A stretch of DNA of 64,000 bases from Rhizorhabdus dicambivorans. Its GTDB lineage: Bacteria > Pseudomonadota > Alphaproteobacteria > Sphingomonadales > Sphingomonadaceae. The translations under genes and the position numbers were made by a program. Location of the stretch: the NCBI RefSeq assembly GCF_002355275.1, contig NZ_CP023449.1, positions 3,760,001 to 3,824,000 on the forward strand. Direction: 5' to 3'. Below, in pieces: positions 18,934 to 28,606 of this stretch (the stretch's first letter is position 1; each line of letters begins with the position of its first letter). Below the pieces are notes generated by a model, which ran no database searches, was not told the DNA's origin, and was given only the letters and a program-made list of their open reading frames with translations.

Positions 18934-19719
18934 TCAGTGCAGGTTGATCGCGTCGTTGAGGTACAGCGACGTCAGCAGCGCGAACACATAGGCCTGGATG
19001 GCGCACACCAGCAGTTCGAGCAGGGTGATGCCGATCATCAGGATGAAGCTGGGGATCGAGACGATGGCGACGGTCAGCGCGCCGGCGTTGATGCCGTTGA
19101 TCACGAAGCCCGCGAGCACCTTCATCAGAATGTGCCCCGCGGTCATCGCGACGAACAGTCGCAGCCCCAGCGAGAAGGGGCGGATCAGGAAGGAAAAGAG
19201 CTCGATGAGGAAGATCATCGGGATCATCGGCACCGGCGTGCCATGCGGCACGAACAGCGAGAAGAAATGGAAACCGTGCCTCCAGAAACCGACGATCAGG
19301 ACGATCGAGAAGCTGATCACGGCGAGGATACCGGTGACCGTCAGGTGGCTCGTCACGGTGAAGGGATGAACGCCGACCACGCCGGTAGGCATCATGCCCA
19401 GGATGTTGGCGATCAGGATGAACATGAACAGCGAGAAGACATACGGCGTAAACTTCTTGCCCTCGGGCCCGATATTCGTCGCCATCATGCCCGAGATGAA
19501 GCCGGTGAAGCTTTCCACCATCGCCTGCCAGCGGCCGGGAACCAACTCACGCTTCATGCCGCCGACCATGAAGATCAGCAGCGCCGCGAGCGTCACCACC
19601 ATCCACATCGCCGAATTGGTGAAAGCGATGTTATGGCCTGCAATCACCCAATCCTTACCGAACAACGGTTCGATCAGGAACTGGTGCATCGGATCGATCT
19701 TGCCCGATTCGGCTGCCAC
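18934..19719 (-). CDS. atpB: ATP synthase F0 subunit a
   Basis: 261-aa polytopic membrane protein forming the proton half-channels against the c-ring. The essential Arg is in the fourth helix region (RPFSLGLRLFVAMTAGHIL), and the C terminus has the expected AIQAYVFALLTSLYL. Start is GTG with an AAGG site. It follows atpI and precedes atpE. Confidence 0.96.
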   Translation of the reverse strand: MAAESGKIDPMHQFLIEPLFGKDWVIAGHNIAFTNSAMWMVVTLAALLIFMVGGMKRELVPGRWQAMVESFTGFISGMMATNIGPEGKKFTPYVFSLFMFILIANILGMMPTGVVGVHPFTVTSHLTVTGILAVISFSIVLIVGFWRHGFHFFSLFVPHGTPVPMIPMIFLIELFSFLIRPFSLGLRLFVAMTAGHILMKVLAGFVINGINAGALTVAIVSIPSFILMIGITLLELLVCAIQAYVFALLTSLYLNDAINLH

Positions 19720-19758
19720 GCTTGCCTTACCCCTGCTTATGCCAAAAGCGTCCGGAAG

Positions 19759-20079
19759 CTATTCCGGGCGCTCCTGAGAAATCCGTATGATGTTCCTGAA
19801 GGCGACGCCAATCCCTAGGAAGAGCATCACCAAAAGGAGCCAGGGCGTCGTCCCGAGCCAGCGATCGAAGCACCAGCCCAGCAGACCTCCGCCGGCAATC
19901 CCCGCGATCAGTTCGGTCAGCACGCGATTGCCCTGGGAATATCCCTTTTCAGGCTTTTTCTGCGCGCTCGCCGTTCTGACCTTCTCGGCGTGCTGGATCG
20001 CCCGCAACCGCTCATCGAGCGACGTAAGACGTTGATCCCCCACGCTTTCCGGTTCCTGCCCGGGACCGTTCTCCGTCAT
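19759..20079 (-). CDS. atpI: AtpZ/AtpI family F0 assembly protein
   Basis: 106 aa with a charged N-terminal half and two membrane helices (about 52-70 and 75-93; GIAGGGLLGWCFDRWLGT between them is typical). AtpI-like proteins help assemble the c-ring and are the usual first gene of F0 operons. ATG 20079 is preferred over GTG 20088 because GGAGG has a nine-base spacer to the ATG and only about two bases to the GTG. Confidence 0.88.
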   Translation of the reverse strand: MTENGPGQEPESVGDQRLTSLDERLRAIQHAEKVRTASAQKKPEKGYSQGNRVLTELIAGIAGGGLLGWCFDRWLGTTPWLLLVMLFLGIGVAFRNIIRISQERPE

Positions 20080-20422
20080 GGCGCACACCCTCCCCTTGCG
20101 CGGACGGTAGCGTCATGCCGACGAGCGACCCCGCCAAGGCGAGGCCCCTTTAGGAAGGGGGGTCTCCCGAGTCAACCGGGCTGAGGGACGGCACGGGCGC
20201 AATAGCATCGCCCGGGATCGAAAGCGTTCCCGGGCATCCGGATTCCAACGCTCCACCGACGGCGCCGCCACCCGGCCGCATCGGGGCTCTCCGCGCTGCC
20301 GGGCGATGCCATCGGCTCATCCGTCCCCGCCCCGGGGAACTACGTGTTTTCCGTGGGTTGATGTCGCTACGGAACGCCGTGCATCCCGCATTCGGGGACA
20401 TCCAGGCAGGGGGGCTGGGAAT
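20080..20422. other. 343-bp gap between atpI and the TonB receptor gene
   Basis: Divergent promoter region without a gene. It holds two hairpins: CCCCTT/AAGGGG at 20145-20160, and an 8-bp stem GCCCGGGA/TCCCGGGC at 20210-20217 and 20228-20235 with a ten-base loop. No recognised riboswitch or T-tract was found. Confidence 0.45.
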
Positions 20423-22365
20423 ATGCCGTCGATCGTCCGTCTGCGGGTCCCCGTACGCCTCTGCACGCGCACGGCGATATTAGCGGTGCTTTCATGCTGG
20501 ACCGGCACCGGAATGGCGCTCGACCTCAACAGCATGTCGATCGAGGAACTTGCCCAGATCGAGGTCACGTCGGTCACCAAGAGCGCCCAGCCGCTGAGCG
20601 AGGCCCCCAGCGCCATCTATGTCATCACCCGCGAGGAAATCCTCCGCTCCGGTGCGCCCAATCTGCCCGAGATGCTTCGCCTCGCCCCCAACCTGCAGGT
20701 CGCCCAGACCAGCGCGAGCCAATATGCCATCACCGCGCGCGGCTTCAGCGGCAGCCCGGCGGCACAGAATTTCGCCAACAAGCTGCTGGTGCTGATCGAC
20801 GGCCGCAGCGTCTATACCCCGCTCTATTCCGGGGTCTATTGGGACATGCAGGATATCCTGTCCGAGGATGTCGACCGCATCGAGGTGATCAGCGGGCCGG
20901 GGGCGACACTGTGGGGCGCCAATGCCGTCAATGGCGTGATCAACATCATCACCCGCCCCTCGGATGCGACCCAGGGCGCGGTGCTGAGCGCGAATGGCGG
21001 ATCCAACGAACGCAGTGTGGGCTTTCGCTATGGCGGCAAGGCGAGCGAGGCGCTGTCCTACCGCGTCTATGTGCGCGGCTATGAGGACGACCAGACACGC
21101 ACGGCGGCCGGCGTTCCGGCTCAGGATGGATGGTCGCGCGTGCAAGGCGGCTTCCGCGTCGACTGGGAGGCATCGGCGCAGGACTCGCTGACCGTGCAGG
21201 GCGACCTGTACGATGGCGACCGCAGCCAGTTCGGCGCGCCGGACGAGGATATCGAGGGGCGCAACCTGCTCACCCGCTGGAATCGCGGCTTCGCCGACGA
21301 TTCGGCGCTGCAGGTCCAGCTCTATTATGACCGGACCGAACGGAAGAGCGGCGGAGGCGGAGGCGGCTTCAGCTTCGAAACCTATGATCTCGACGTCCAG
21401 CACAGCTTCGCACTCGGCACACGCCACGATCTGGTGGTGGGCAGCGGCGTGCGCGTCAGCCGCTACGACATCGTCGGCAATTTCGCGCTCGACTTCGAAC
21501 CGGCCAAGCGGACGCTCCGCCTGGCCAACGCCTTCGTGCAGGACAGCATAAGGATCAGCGATGCCGTGCGCCTTGTCCTGGGCCTGAAGATCGAGGATTA
21601 CCCCTATGCGGCTTCCGCGCTGCTGCCCAATGTGCGGCTTTCCGTCCGGCTGGGCGAGAGCACGATGGTCTGGGCCGCCGCATCGCGCGCGGTCCGCTCG
21701 CCTACGCCGTTCGACCGCGATGTCCGCGAGCGGATCGGGACGACCCTGTTCCTGATCGGCGGCCCCGATTTCACCACCGAGAAGCTCACCGCCTTCGAGC
21801 TGGGCGGCCGGGCGCAGCCCAGCGAGCGGCTCTCCCTCTCCGCCTCGGCATTCTACAACCGCTATGACGACCTGCGCAGCGCGGAGTTCAATCTCCTCAC
21901 GCTATTGCCGCTCGAATGGGGCAATATGATCCGCGGCCGCACCTACGGAGTCGAAGCCTGGGGCAGCTACGGCGTCACCCCCTGGTGGAAGCTGTCGGCA
22001 GGAGTGAACGTGCTGAAGGAGCGCTTCAGGTTCAAGCCGGACGCAACCGCGCTGCTGTTGCCGGGCCTGCCCGGGGTGGAGCAGCAGGGCAATGATCCGG
22101 AATTCCAGGCGTCGATCAAATCGGCAATGAACCTGGGGTCGCGTGCGACGATCGACCTTGCGCTACGCCATGTCGGCCGCAGGCCGCTGCCGCGGGTCTC
22201 TTCCTATGTCGAACTGGACGCACATGTCGCCGTCGACCTCGCCCCCGGCTGCAGTTGACCCTGACCGGACGCAACCTGCTCCATGCCCGCCACCAGGAAT
22301 ATCAGGCGGAGAGCGCCAATCCGGTGACCCGCAAGGTCCTTGCCGGAATCCGGTGGCGGCTATGA
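20423..22365 (+). pseudogene. TonB-dependent outer-membrane receptor, frameshifted near the 3' end
   Basis: The first frame (20423-22258, 611 aa) has a signal peptide, a plug domain (about residues 45-180, with ARGFSGSPAAQNFANKLLVLIDG and GPGATLWGANAVNGVINI in segments) and a beta-barrel. It stops early after VDLAPG. The next frame continues as LQLTLTGRNLLHARHQEY and ends in the typical terminal strand LAGIRWRL at 22363-22365, directly overlapping the next gene (ATGA). One missing C in the C-run at 22242-22246 explains it. The upstream start 20306 was rejected because it has no signal peptide context. The ligand is unknown. Pairing with YfiR and a hybrid kinase suggests uptake coupled to signalling. 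The break may be a sequencing error in a homopolymer. Confidence 0.82.
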
Positions 22366-22913
22366 GCGCCCGCCGCCTCACCGCTCTGGCGATCGCCGTG
22401 ATCGCGCTGGCCGGCGGCGCGACGGCGGCACCGTCGGCGATGCCGGACATCCAGGTAAAGGCCGCCTTCCTCCCCAAATTCGCCGCCTATGTGAACTGGC
22501 CACCCGGGGCCACCGGTGGCACGAGCGCCCCGATGCTGCTCTGCGTGATCGGCCAGGATCCGTTCGGACGCAACCTGGACGAGGCGGCCGGCAACCAGCG
22601 CGTCGACCTGCATCCGATCCAGATTCGCCGCCTCGACAGCACAGCCGGGGCGGAACATTGCAATATCGCCTTCCTGGGCGGATCGACGCGGCAGAGCGCC
22701 GCCGCGATGCAGGAGGCACTGCGCGGCCAGCCGATCCTGACAGTCACCGATGCCAGCCTGGGCGCGGGGCGCGGGATCGTTCACTTCGCGCTGAAGGACG
22801 GCCGGGTGCGCTTTCACATCGACGATGCGCTGGCAGCCCGCAACAACCTGTCGATCAGCGCGCGACTGCTGAGCCTGGCCCTCAGTGTCAAGTCGCGGAC
22901 CCGCGCGTCGTGA
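22362..22913 (+). CDS. YfiR family (DUF4154) periplasmic protein
   Basis: 183 aa from ATG 22362, which overlaps the true end of the receptor gene. It has a signal peptide (RRLTALAIAVIALAGGATAA), then the DUF4154 core starting KAAFLPKFAAYVNWPP and ending in FHIDDALAARNNLSISARLLSLA. In Pseudomonas, YfiR is a periplasmic inhibitor of a diguanylate cyclase. Members next to TonB receptors and CHASE8 kinases probably act as periplasmic sensors for those kinases. Its stop overlaps the GTG of the kinase gene. Confidence 0.88.
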   Translation: MSARRLTALAIAVIALAGGATAAPSAMPDIQVKAAFLPKFAAYVNWPPGATGGTSAPMLLCVIGQDPFGRNLDEAAGNQRVDLHPIQIRRLDSTAGAEHCNIAFLGGSTRQSAAAMQEALRGQPILTVTDASLGAGRGIVHFALKDGRVRFHIDDALAARNNLSISARLLSLALSVKSRTRAS

Positions 22914-24625
22914 AGCTGATGGCCGCCCTCCCACGGCCGCGCGCCGCCATGTTCGTGCCGCTGGCCGTGCTGCTGCTGCTGAGTGCAGGCCTGTGGATCA
23001 TATTCCAGAACGAGCGGAGCTACCGCGCCGAGCAGCAGCACGCCACCGAGGTACAGGCCGACATATTGGCTGCGAGCGTGACCGCCGCGCTCGACTTCGG
23101 CGACCCCGCGGCGGCGCAAGAATCGGTCGATGCGCTGCGGGTGAGCCCGCAGATATTGGCGGCCGGGGTCTATGACGTGAAGGGAGTCCAGTTCGCCGGC
23201 TATGCGCGCGGCCGGACCCCGCTGCCGGCCCGGTTCGCGGAGATCGGCAAAGCCAAGGTCGCACCCTTCCAGGCGATCGCGCCGGTCATGCGGAGCGGCA
23301 CGAGGATCGGGACGGTCTATCTCGGCGGCGCGATCGAGCCGCTGTCTCGGCGGCTGGCGCGCTATGCGATGATCGTGCTGCTGGTAGGGATGACCTCGCT
23401 GGTGCTGGCGGTGCTGGGCTCCGGCCAAGCCGCACTGCGCAAGGTCAACCAGACGCTGGCCGAGGCCAATAGCGAGCTGCAGTTCCAGATGGAGGAACGC
23501 ATCCGCACCGAGGAGCAGCTTCGCGAAGCACAGAAGATGCAGGCGCTGGGCAAGCTGACCGGCGGGGTCGCGCACGATTTCAACAATCTGCTCGCGGTGA
23601 TCCACGGCTCCGCCGAGATGCTGCAGCGACCGAACCTGACCGAGGAGCGGTTGAAAAGGTTCAGCCAGGCGATCATCGACGCCTCGATGCAGGGATCATT
23701 GTTGACCGGCCAGCTACTGGCGTTCGCGCGCCGGCAGCCGCTGAAGCCCGAACTGATCGACCTGAACCAGAGCATCCTCAAGATGCTGGTGATGCTGCAG
23801 CCCACGCTCGGCCCGCGGATCGAGCTTTCCACCCATCTCGAACAGGGCCTGCCGTCGGTCGAGGTCGACCCCGGTCAGTTCGAGGCGGCGTTGCTCAACA
23901 TCATCGTCAATGCCCGCGACGCCATGCCCGAAGGCGGCAAAGTGACGATCCGGACGCGCAGCGCCGGCGCGGCGCCAACGGGCGACGGCAGCGTGACGGT
24001 GACGATCGAGGACAATGGCAGCGGCATCGCGCCCGACAAGCTCGCCCATGTGTTCGAGCCCTTCTTCACAACCAAACCGGTCGGCAAGGGAACGGGGCTG
24101 GGCTTGAGCCAGGTCCATGGTTTCGCTGCGCAATCGGGCGGCGAGGCGCGGATCGAGAGCAGGCTTGGCCGGGGCACGATCCTGACCATGCAGCTCCCCG
24201 CGAGCAGCTACGAGCCGTCTGCGGCCGACCCCACGCCCGCCGTAGCGGCAGCCAGCGAAATATCCGGGCGCGTGCTGCTGGTCGAGGACAATGAGGAGGT
24301 CGGCAACCTCGCCGAAACCCTGCTGGGCGAGCTAGGCCATGCGGTGCTTCGCGCGCGCAGCGGCTCCGAGGCGCTGGATATCGCCGACAAGGGCACCGCG
24401 TTCGATCTGGTGTTCAGCGATGTGGCGATGCCAGGCATGGACGGGCTGGAACTCGCCGGGGCACTCAAGCAGCGGCGCCCTTCGCTGCCGATCATCCTGA
24501 CGACGGGCTATAGCGAACATATCTCGGTGGCGGGCACACGGGGTTTTCCGCTGGTCCGCAAGCCCTATCATCTCAAGGCGTTGGCCGATGCCGTCGATCA
24601 GGCGCTGGCCACGGCCCGCGCCTGA
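22910..24625 (+). CDS. Hybrid sensor histidine kinase / response regulator with CHASE8-like sensor
   Basis: 571 aa. Membrane helix near residues 14-33, periplasmic CHASE8-like domain (about 35-145), second membrane helix (about 150-170), then HisKA with the phospho-His in GGVAHDFNNLL, HATPase (N box NIIVNARDAMPEGG, G boxes DNGSGI and GTGLGL) and a C-terminal receiver domain (LLVEDNEEV, FSDVAMPGMDG). GTG 22910 overlaps the YfiR stop; ATG 22919 is an alternative. Three overlapping genes, receptor, YfiR and kinase, form one unit likely sensing a periplasmic signal. No HAMP linker is evident. Confidence 0.9.
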   Translation: MKLMAALPRPRAAMFVPLAVLLLLSAGLWIIFQNERSYRAEQQHATEVQADILAASVTAALDFGDPAAAQESVDALRVSPQILAAGVYDVKGVQFAGYARGRTPLPARFAEIGKAKVAPFQAIAPVMRSGTRIGTVYLGGAIEPLSRRLARYAMIVLLVGMTSLVLAVLGSGQAALRKVNQTLAEANSELQFQMEERIRTEEQLREAQKMQALGKLTGGVAHDFNNLLAVIHGSAEMLQRPNLTEERLKRFSQAIIDASMQGSLLTGQLLAFARRQPLKPELIDLNQSILKMLVMLQPTLGPRIELSTHLEQGLPSVEVDPGQFEAALLNIIVNARDAMPEGGKVTIRTRSAGAAPTGDGSVTVTIEDNGSGIAPDKLAHVFEPFFTTKPVGKGTGLGLSQVHGFAAQSGGEARIESRLGRGTILTMQLPASSYEPSAADPTPAVAAASEISGRVLLVEDNEEVGNLAETLLGELGHAVLRARSGSEALDIADKGTAFDLVFSDVAMPGMDGLELAGALKQRRPSLPIILTTGYSEHISVAGTRGFPLVRKPYHLKALADAVDQALATARA

Positions 24626-24653
24626 TCCGCCCGGCTGACAACCACGCCCCCGA

Positions 24654-25040
24654 TCAGCCGCAATAATCGGGGGTGATCGATTCCGATCCGACGCGGGTGC
24701 GCCAGCCGCCGTCCTTGAGCTTATAGGCCTGCCCGGGCTTGACTGCGCGCAGCGTGGAACAGGCGGTTGTCTGGGCGAACTGGTCGACCGTCACGTTACG
24801 GGCGGCGGCGATCTGGGTATAGCCGGCGCGGCGCTTGATGTTGATCGCGTCCACGGCGTGCTTAAGATCGCCCGAAGGAGCCGAGACAAAGCCGATATAG
24901 CCGTCCCACTGCTCGCCGATCGTGCCGGCGGACAGCGCCTGCTCGACGATCGGATCGGCGGCGAGCGCGGGTGTGGCCACGGCCAGCGCGGCGGCGATCA
25001 GCGTGGTCCTGGACCACATGGCATTAAACGGGCGCATCAT
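24654..25040 (-). CDS. ydbL: YdbL family (DUF1318) periplasmic protein
   Basis: 128 aa with an N-terminal signal peptide (TLIAAALAVATPALAAD). The DUF1318 core covers the rest (GEQWDGYIGFV to RRAGYTQIAAARNVTVDQFA). In E. coli YdbL works with YnbE and YdbH in phospholipid transport between inner and outer membranes and limits YnbE multimerisation. The start overlaps the ynbE stop (ATGATGA arrangement at 25037-25040), so translation is coupled. Confidence 0.88.
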   Translation of the reverse strand: MMRPFNAMWSRTTLIAAALAVATPALAADPIVEQALSAGTIGEQWDGYIGFVSAPSGDLKHAVDAINIKRRAGYTQIAAARNVTVDQFAQTTACSTLRAVKPGQAYKLKDGGWRTRVGSESITPDYCG

Positions 25041-25234
25041 TTCGGAAACAGCTCCGGATTGTTGGCGATGAAATCGTCGGCGTCCTTCTGGAGCCGAACG
25101 ACCACCTCCTGCTTCACATTGACATTGAGGTTGATCTCGATCGGCTTGTCGGGCGCCGCGACGTTGATGCAGCCTGGCAGCATCAGGACCGCGACGGCCA
25201 GCGTACCCATCGATGCGAGCTTCGTACCTGTCAT
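25037..25234 (-). CDS. ynbE: YnbE-like lipoprotein
   Basis: 65 aa lipoprotein. The signal sequence ends in the lipobox LPGC (Cys near residue 22), and the mature part is short and beta-rich (IEINLNVNVKQEVVVRLQ) before ending DDFIANNPELFPK. YnbE is an outer-membrane lipoprotein that docks on the C-terminal end of the YdbH bridge through beta-strand stacking. Start ATG 25234 has only a weak ribosome site, suggesting coupling to ydbH, 64 bp upstream. Confidence 0.87.
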   Translation of the reverse strand: MTGTKLASMGTLAVAVLMLPGCINVAAPDKPIEINLNVNVKQEVVVRLQKDADDFIANNPELFPK

Positions 25235-25298
25235 CTTCCGAGGCTCGCATTGCAACGCTTCATCGTCAATGTGGCTATGTTCATCGCATGCTCTCGCT

Positions 25299-28200
25299 TT
25301 ACCGGGGCTGAATGGAGGTCGGGGGCGTAACGGGATCGACGGGCTGGGCCTGTACAGCCCCCGAAGCGGTGTTACGCAGCACGATCGAGGGATCGACAAA
25401 GGTCTGCGCCGAATTGACCAGCCCGCGGAACGGCGCCGTAATGGTGATCTTGAAGCGGAAGGGCAGCCGGGTGACCGGGGCCAGAATGCGGCCGACGATG
25501 CCGCCCCTGCGCACGGTTTCCTGCGGCTGGTCGTTGGTACCGTCGAAGCGGACCTGGCTGACGATCTCTCCGTCGAGGCTGCCGTTGAGATCGATCGTCA
25601 GCCGGTCGTAACGCATCGACTTCAGCGCATCGAAGGCGATTCGTGCCATCCGGCCGAGATCGGCGTTGGTGACATCGCCGACATAGGAGAGCGTGCCGCC
25701 TCCGGGCCGCACCCTGAGCACGCCATTTTCGATCCGCCCGCCCTGCGCATCGAATATGATTGGCAGGACGCCATCGAACTTGCCGGTAACGGCGATGTTC
25801 TTGAACTCGAGCTGCTGGACGAACGTCGCCGCATCGAGGCCGTCGATCCGGAAGGTCAGCCTCCGCGCGACGGGCTGCCCCATGTCGAGCACAGTCGGCT
25901 CCAGGGTGAGGGTGCCGCCGGCGAAGGGCCAGCGGCCATCGGCAACCGCCAGCTTGCGGTCGGGCAGGATGCGATAGCGGATCACACCTTCAGTGACCGC
26001 GACGCCCGGGTTGACCTCGGCGATGCGCACCTGCTGGTCGGGGGCGGTGACAAGGCCAAGCAGGTCGGTGAAGCGGATCGTGCCGCTCAGGCCCGTGACC
26101 GGGCCAAAGGCGGCGGCGAGGTTGAGGCCATCGGTACGGAACTCGCCATCGCTTACGACATTCCCGCCGGCCCAGCGAATTCGCCCCTGTCCGTTCAGCG
26201 TGCCATAGACATTGGCGATCATGCCGAGGGTGAGCGGGGTGACCGCTTCGGGCTGCAGCGCCTTGCCGAACCGCAGCCGGTCCACATCGAGCACGGCGTC
26301 GCCCGCGCCCCGTGACAGATCGTGGCGGACGGCAACCTTGGTGACTGCTACGCCCGATCGTGGTTCGCGCAAGGTGGCGGTGGCGGCGATGCGGCCCCCG
26401 AGCAGGACAAGCCTGACGTCGCTGGAGACGAGCTGACGCAAGCGCGGCGACGCCGTCTCGGTATCGTCAACCTTGATGCCGCCGTCGAGGGTGAAGCGAC
26501 TGCCGGCAAGCGCCCAGCGCCCCGCCCCGTCCGAGATCAGCAGGGGAACCGCCGCGAGCTTGCCAGCCGCCTCCTCGAAGCGGCCCGACAGGCCGTTTGC
26601 GCCGGCCTGACCGTCCAGCATGGCGACATCGAGCCGGGTCGGCGCCATCGGATCGCCCAGCCGAACCGCAAGCGCATCGAGCCGGAAACCCGGCCGCGCC
26701 ACCGCGATGTCGAGCGAGCGCGCGGCCAGCGTCAACGGCTGACCGCCCACCGCGCCGCGCAGCCGGGGTGCCGCTATCCGGGCACCGCCATAAATGCGGC
26801 CGGCAGCGGTGCGCCCGAGCAACGCGCCCTGAACCGGGCAGACCGGCAGGCTGGCCCGGCCGATCACGGTTCCAGCGATAGCAAGGCGGTTGAATGCGAG
26901 CGGCGCGCAGCCTGGATTGAGCGCGAAACGCCCGTCTCCGGCGAAGGCCAGCCGGATCGGCAGATCCAGCCCCTCGATACGGCCGTCGGCGAGGGGACCG
27001 TCCATCGTCACCCGAGTCGAGACCAGGGTCTCGCCGCGCCGGCCCGGGCCGAACAGGATCGGGGCGAAGGCCAGCCGCGCGCCCGCGGCGCGCGTCGGCG
27101 CGATAGTCGCAGACCCGCTCAACGGCGCGCCCGGGACGGCCTGGCGCAGGCTCATCGACAATTGGGGTAGACCGCCGCCCGACAGCTCGATGCTGGCATT
27201 CGCGACGGCGCCGCCCTGCGGCCAGCGCCAGCCCAGGCCTTCCGATCCCTCGGACCGCACCAGCAGGCGCCCGCCGCCTGCAGCAGCCCCATCGATGCGC
27301 TCGATCCGCAGGCCGCCGCCTTCTGGAGCATGACTGAGGGAGAAGGCGGCGATCCCGTCGACCCCGCGCGCGGACCGCCGCAACGCCTGCCCCCATGCCG
27401 CCAGCACGGGGCCGACGGGAACACCGTCCACCGCCAGCTGTCGCGCGATGCGATCAACTACCATCGGATCGAGCCTGCCACTGATCAGACGCAGGTCGCC
27501 TTTCGCCGACGCAGTGTGCGCTCTGGGGTCGGCCTGCCAGTCGGCAGCCAGCACCAGGCGATCGGCGGCCATAGCGGCGTGGCGGAGCCGCTCCGCACCA
27601 AGCCGCGCATTGCCGGCCAGCCGCTTCGGCGAAAGATCGAAACCGACCGATCCGAACAGGCGCCCTGCTTGCGTCGGACCGGCGATCAACTGCCCCCGTT
27701 CGATCCCGAGCGTCCCGCGCCAGCGCGTGAGATCGCCGTCGCCGCGCGCGTCGATCGCAAGCGTGGGCGCCATGATCGTCGCCTGGGGACAGCCGATTCT
27801 CCGCGCGCTTGCCGGCCCCTTGGCGAAGGGTTTTCCCCCCGCCATATGCAGGCCGATGCGTGCCGTGACGCCGGTGACGGTACATCCTCCGGCCGCCAGG
27901 CGATCCGAACCCAGGTCGAGCGTGCCGCGGAATCCGTCCTTGAGATTGCCCCGGCCATCCAGCGTCGTGCGAACCATCCCCTGGGGTGTATCCACATCGA
28001 AGCCCATCCTGCGTGCGGTGAGACCGATATCGGGCAAGGCGAAGGGCTGATCGCTCTTCGTTTCCGGCAGCAGTCGGTCGATCGCGCCCAGCGACAGCTT
28101 TCCGTCGACCAGTCGCCCCCGCAGCCGCACGCCGCCGGCATCGATCGCGCGGACGCGAACCCCTGTCAGCCCGACGGCCAGTTCGATCTCGGCCCAGTCG

Positions 28201-28442
28201 GCGGTCAGATCCGGGTGGGCGGGGTCGCCGATGCGGATGGCCTCGATCCGCTGGGTACGAAACCCGACACGGGTGAGGCGATAGCTGGCCGGCACCCCCT
28301 TCGCCGCCAGCGCCTCATCGATATAGGAAGCGGCGATGGGCGTCCGCTCGGTCCATAGCCAGACTGCACCGCCAACGAGCAGCACCGTCCCAGCACCGAT
28401 CGCCAGCAGCGGGCGGGACAAAACTCTGGACGCAACCTCCAT
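25299..28442 (-). CDS. ydbH: YdbH family AsmA-like intermembrane phospholipid transporter
   Basis: 1047 aa, somewhat longer than E. coli YdbH (about 880). One N-terminal membrane anchor (about residues 9-29) precedes a very long beta-rich region forming the predicted hydrophobic groove. The C-terminal YdbH domain contains GTLSYVGDVTNADLG and ends in a proline-rich tail. It spans the periplasm and moves phospholipids to the outer membrane, redundantly with TamB and YhdP where those exist. It leads the ydbH-ynbE-ydbL operon and is divergent from the gene at 28607. Confidence 0.9.
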   Translation of the reverse strand: MEVASRVLSRPLLAIGAGTVLLVGGAVWLWTERTPIAASYIDEALAAKGVPASYRLTRVGFRTQRIEAIRIGDPAHPDLTADWAEIELAVGLTGVRVRAIDAGGVRLRGRLVDGKLSLGAIDRLLPETKSDQPFALPDIGLTARRMGFDVDTPQGMVRTTLDGRGNLKDGFRGTLDLGSDRLAAGGCTVTGVTARIGLHMAGGKPFAKGPASARRIGCPQATIMAPTLAIDARGDGDLTRWRGTLGIERGQLIAGPTQAGRLFGSVGFDLSPKRLAGNARLGAERLRHAAMAADRLVLAADWQADPRAHTASAKGDLRLISGRLDPMVVDRIARQLAVDGVPVGPVLAAWGQALRRSARGVDGIAAFSLSHAPEGGGLRIERIDGAAAGGGRLLVRSEGSEGLGWRWPQGGAVANASIELSGGGLPQLSMSLRQAVPGAPLSGSATIAPTRAAGARLAFAPILFGPGRRGETLVSTRVTMDGPLADGRIEGLDLPIRLAFAGDGRFALNPGCAPLAFNRLAIAGTVIGRASLPVCPVQGALLGRTAAGRIYGGARIAAPRLRGAVGGQPLTLAARSLDIAVARPGFRLDALAVRLGDPMAPTRLDVAMLDGQAGANGLSGRFEEAAGKLAAVPLLISDGAGRWALAGSRFTLDGGIKVDDTETASPRLRQLVSSDVRLVLLGGRIAATATLREPRSGVAVTKVAVRHDLSRGAGDAVLDVDRLRFGKALQPEAVTPLTLGMIANVYGTLNGQGRIRWAGGNVVSDGEFRTDGLNLAAAFGPVTGLSGTIRFTDLLGLVTAPDQQVRIAEVNPGVAVTEGVIRYRILPDRKLAVADGRWPFAGGTLTLEPTVLDMGQPVARRLTFRIDGLDAATFVQQLEFKNIAVTGKFDGVLPIIFDAQGGRIENGVLRVRPGGGTLSYVGDVTNADLGRMARIAFDALKSMRYDRLTIDLNGSLDGEIVSQVRFDGTNDQPQETVRRGGIVGRILAPVTRLPFRFKITITAPFRGLVNSAQTFVDPSIVLRNTASGAVQAQPVDPVTPPTSIQPR

Positions 28443-28606
28443 CAGCGCAGGCTAGGGGCCAAATGCGTGTCCCGCAATGGCGGGCGCGCCTTCCAGAACA
28501 TGGTTAACCAACCCTCAACACCTTGCCCGCATAACGGCACGCAGAGGAAACAGATGCCGCGCGGGGCCGGTTCCGCGCCGGCTTCCCCGGGTCCGTGGAG
28601 AACCGA

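Noticed and set aside
20080-20422. Cobalamin or c-di-GMP riboswitch before the TonB receptor
   Set aside because: Hairpins are present but none of the conserved motifs of these riboswitches could be found.
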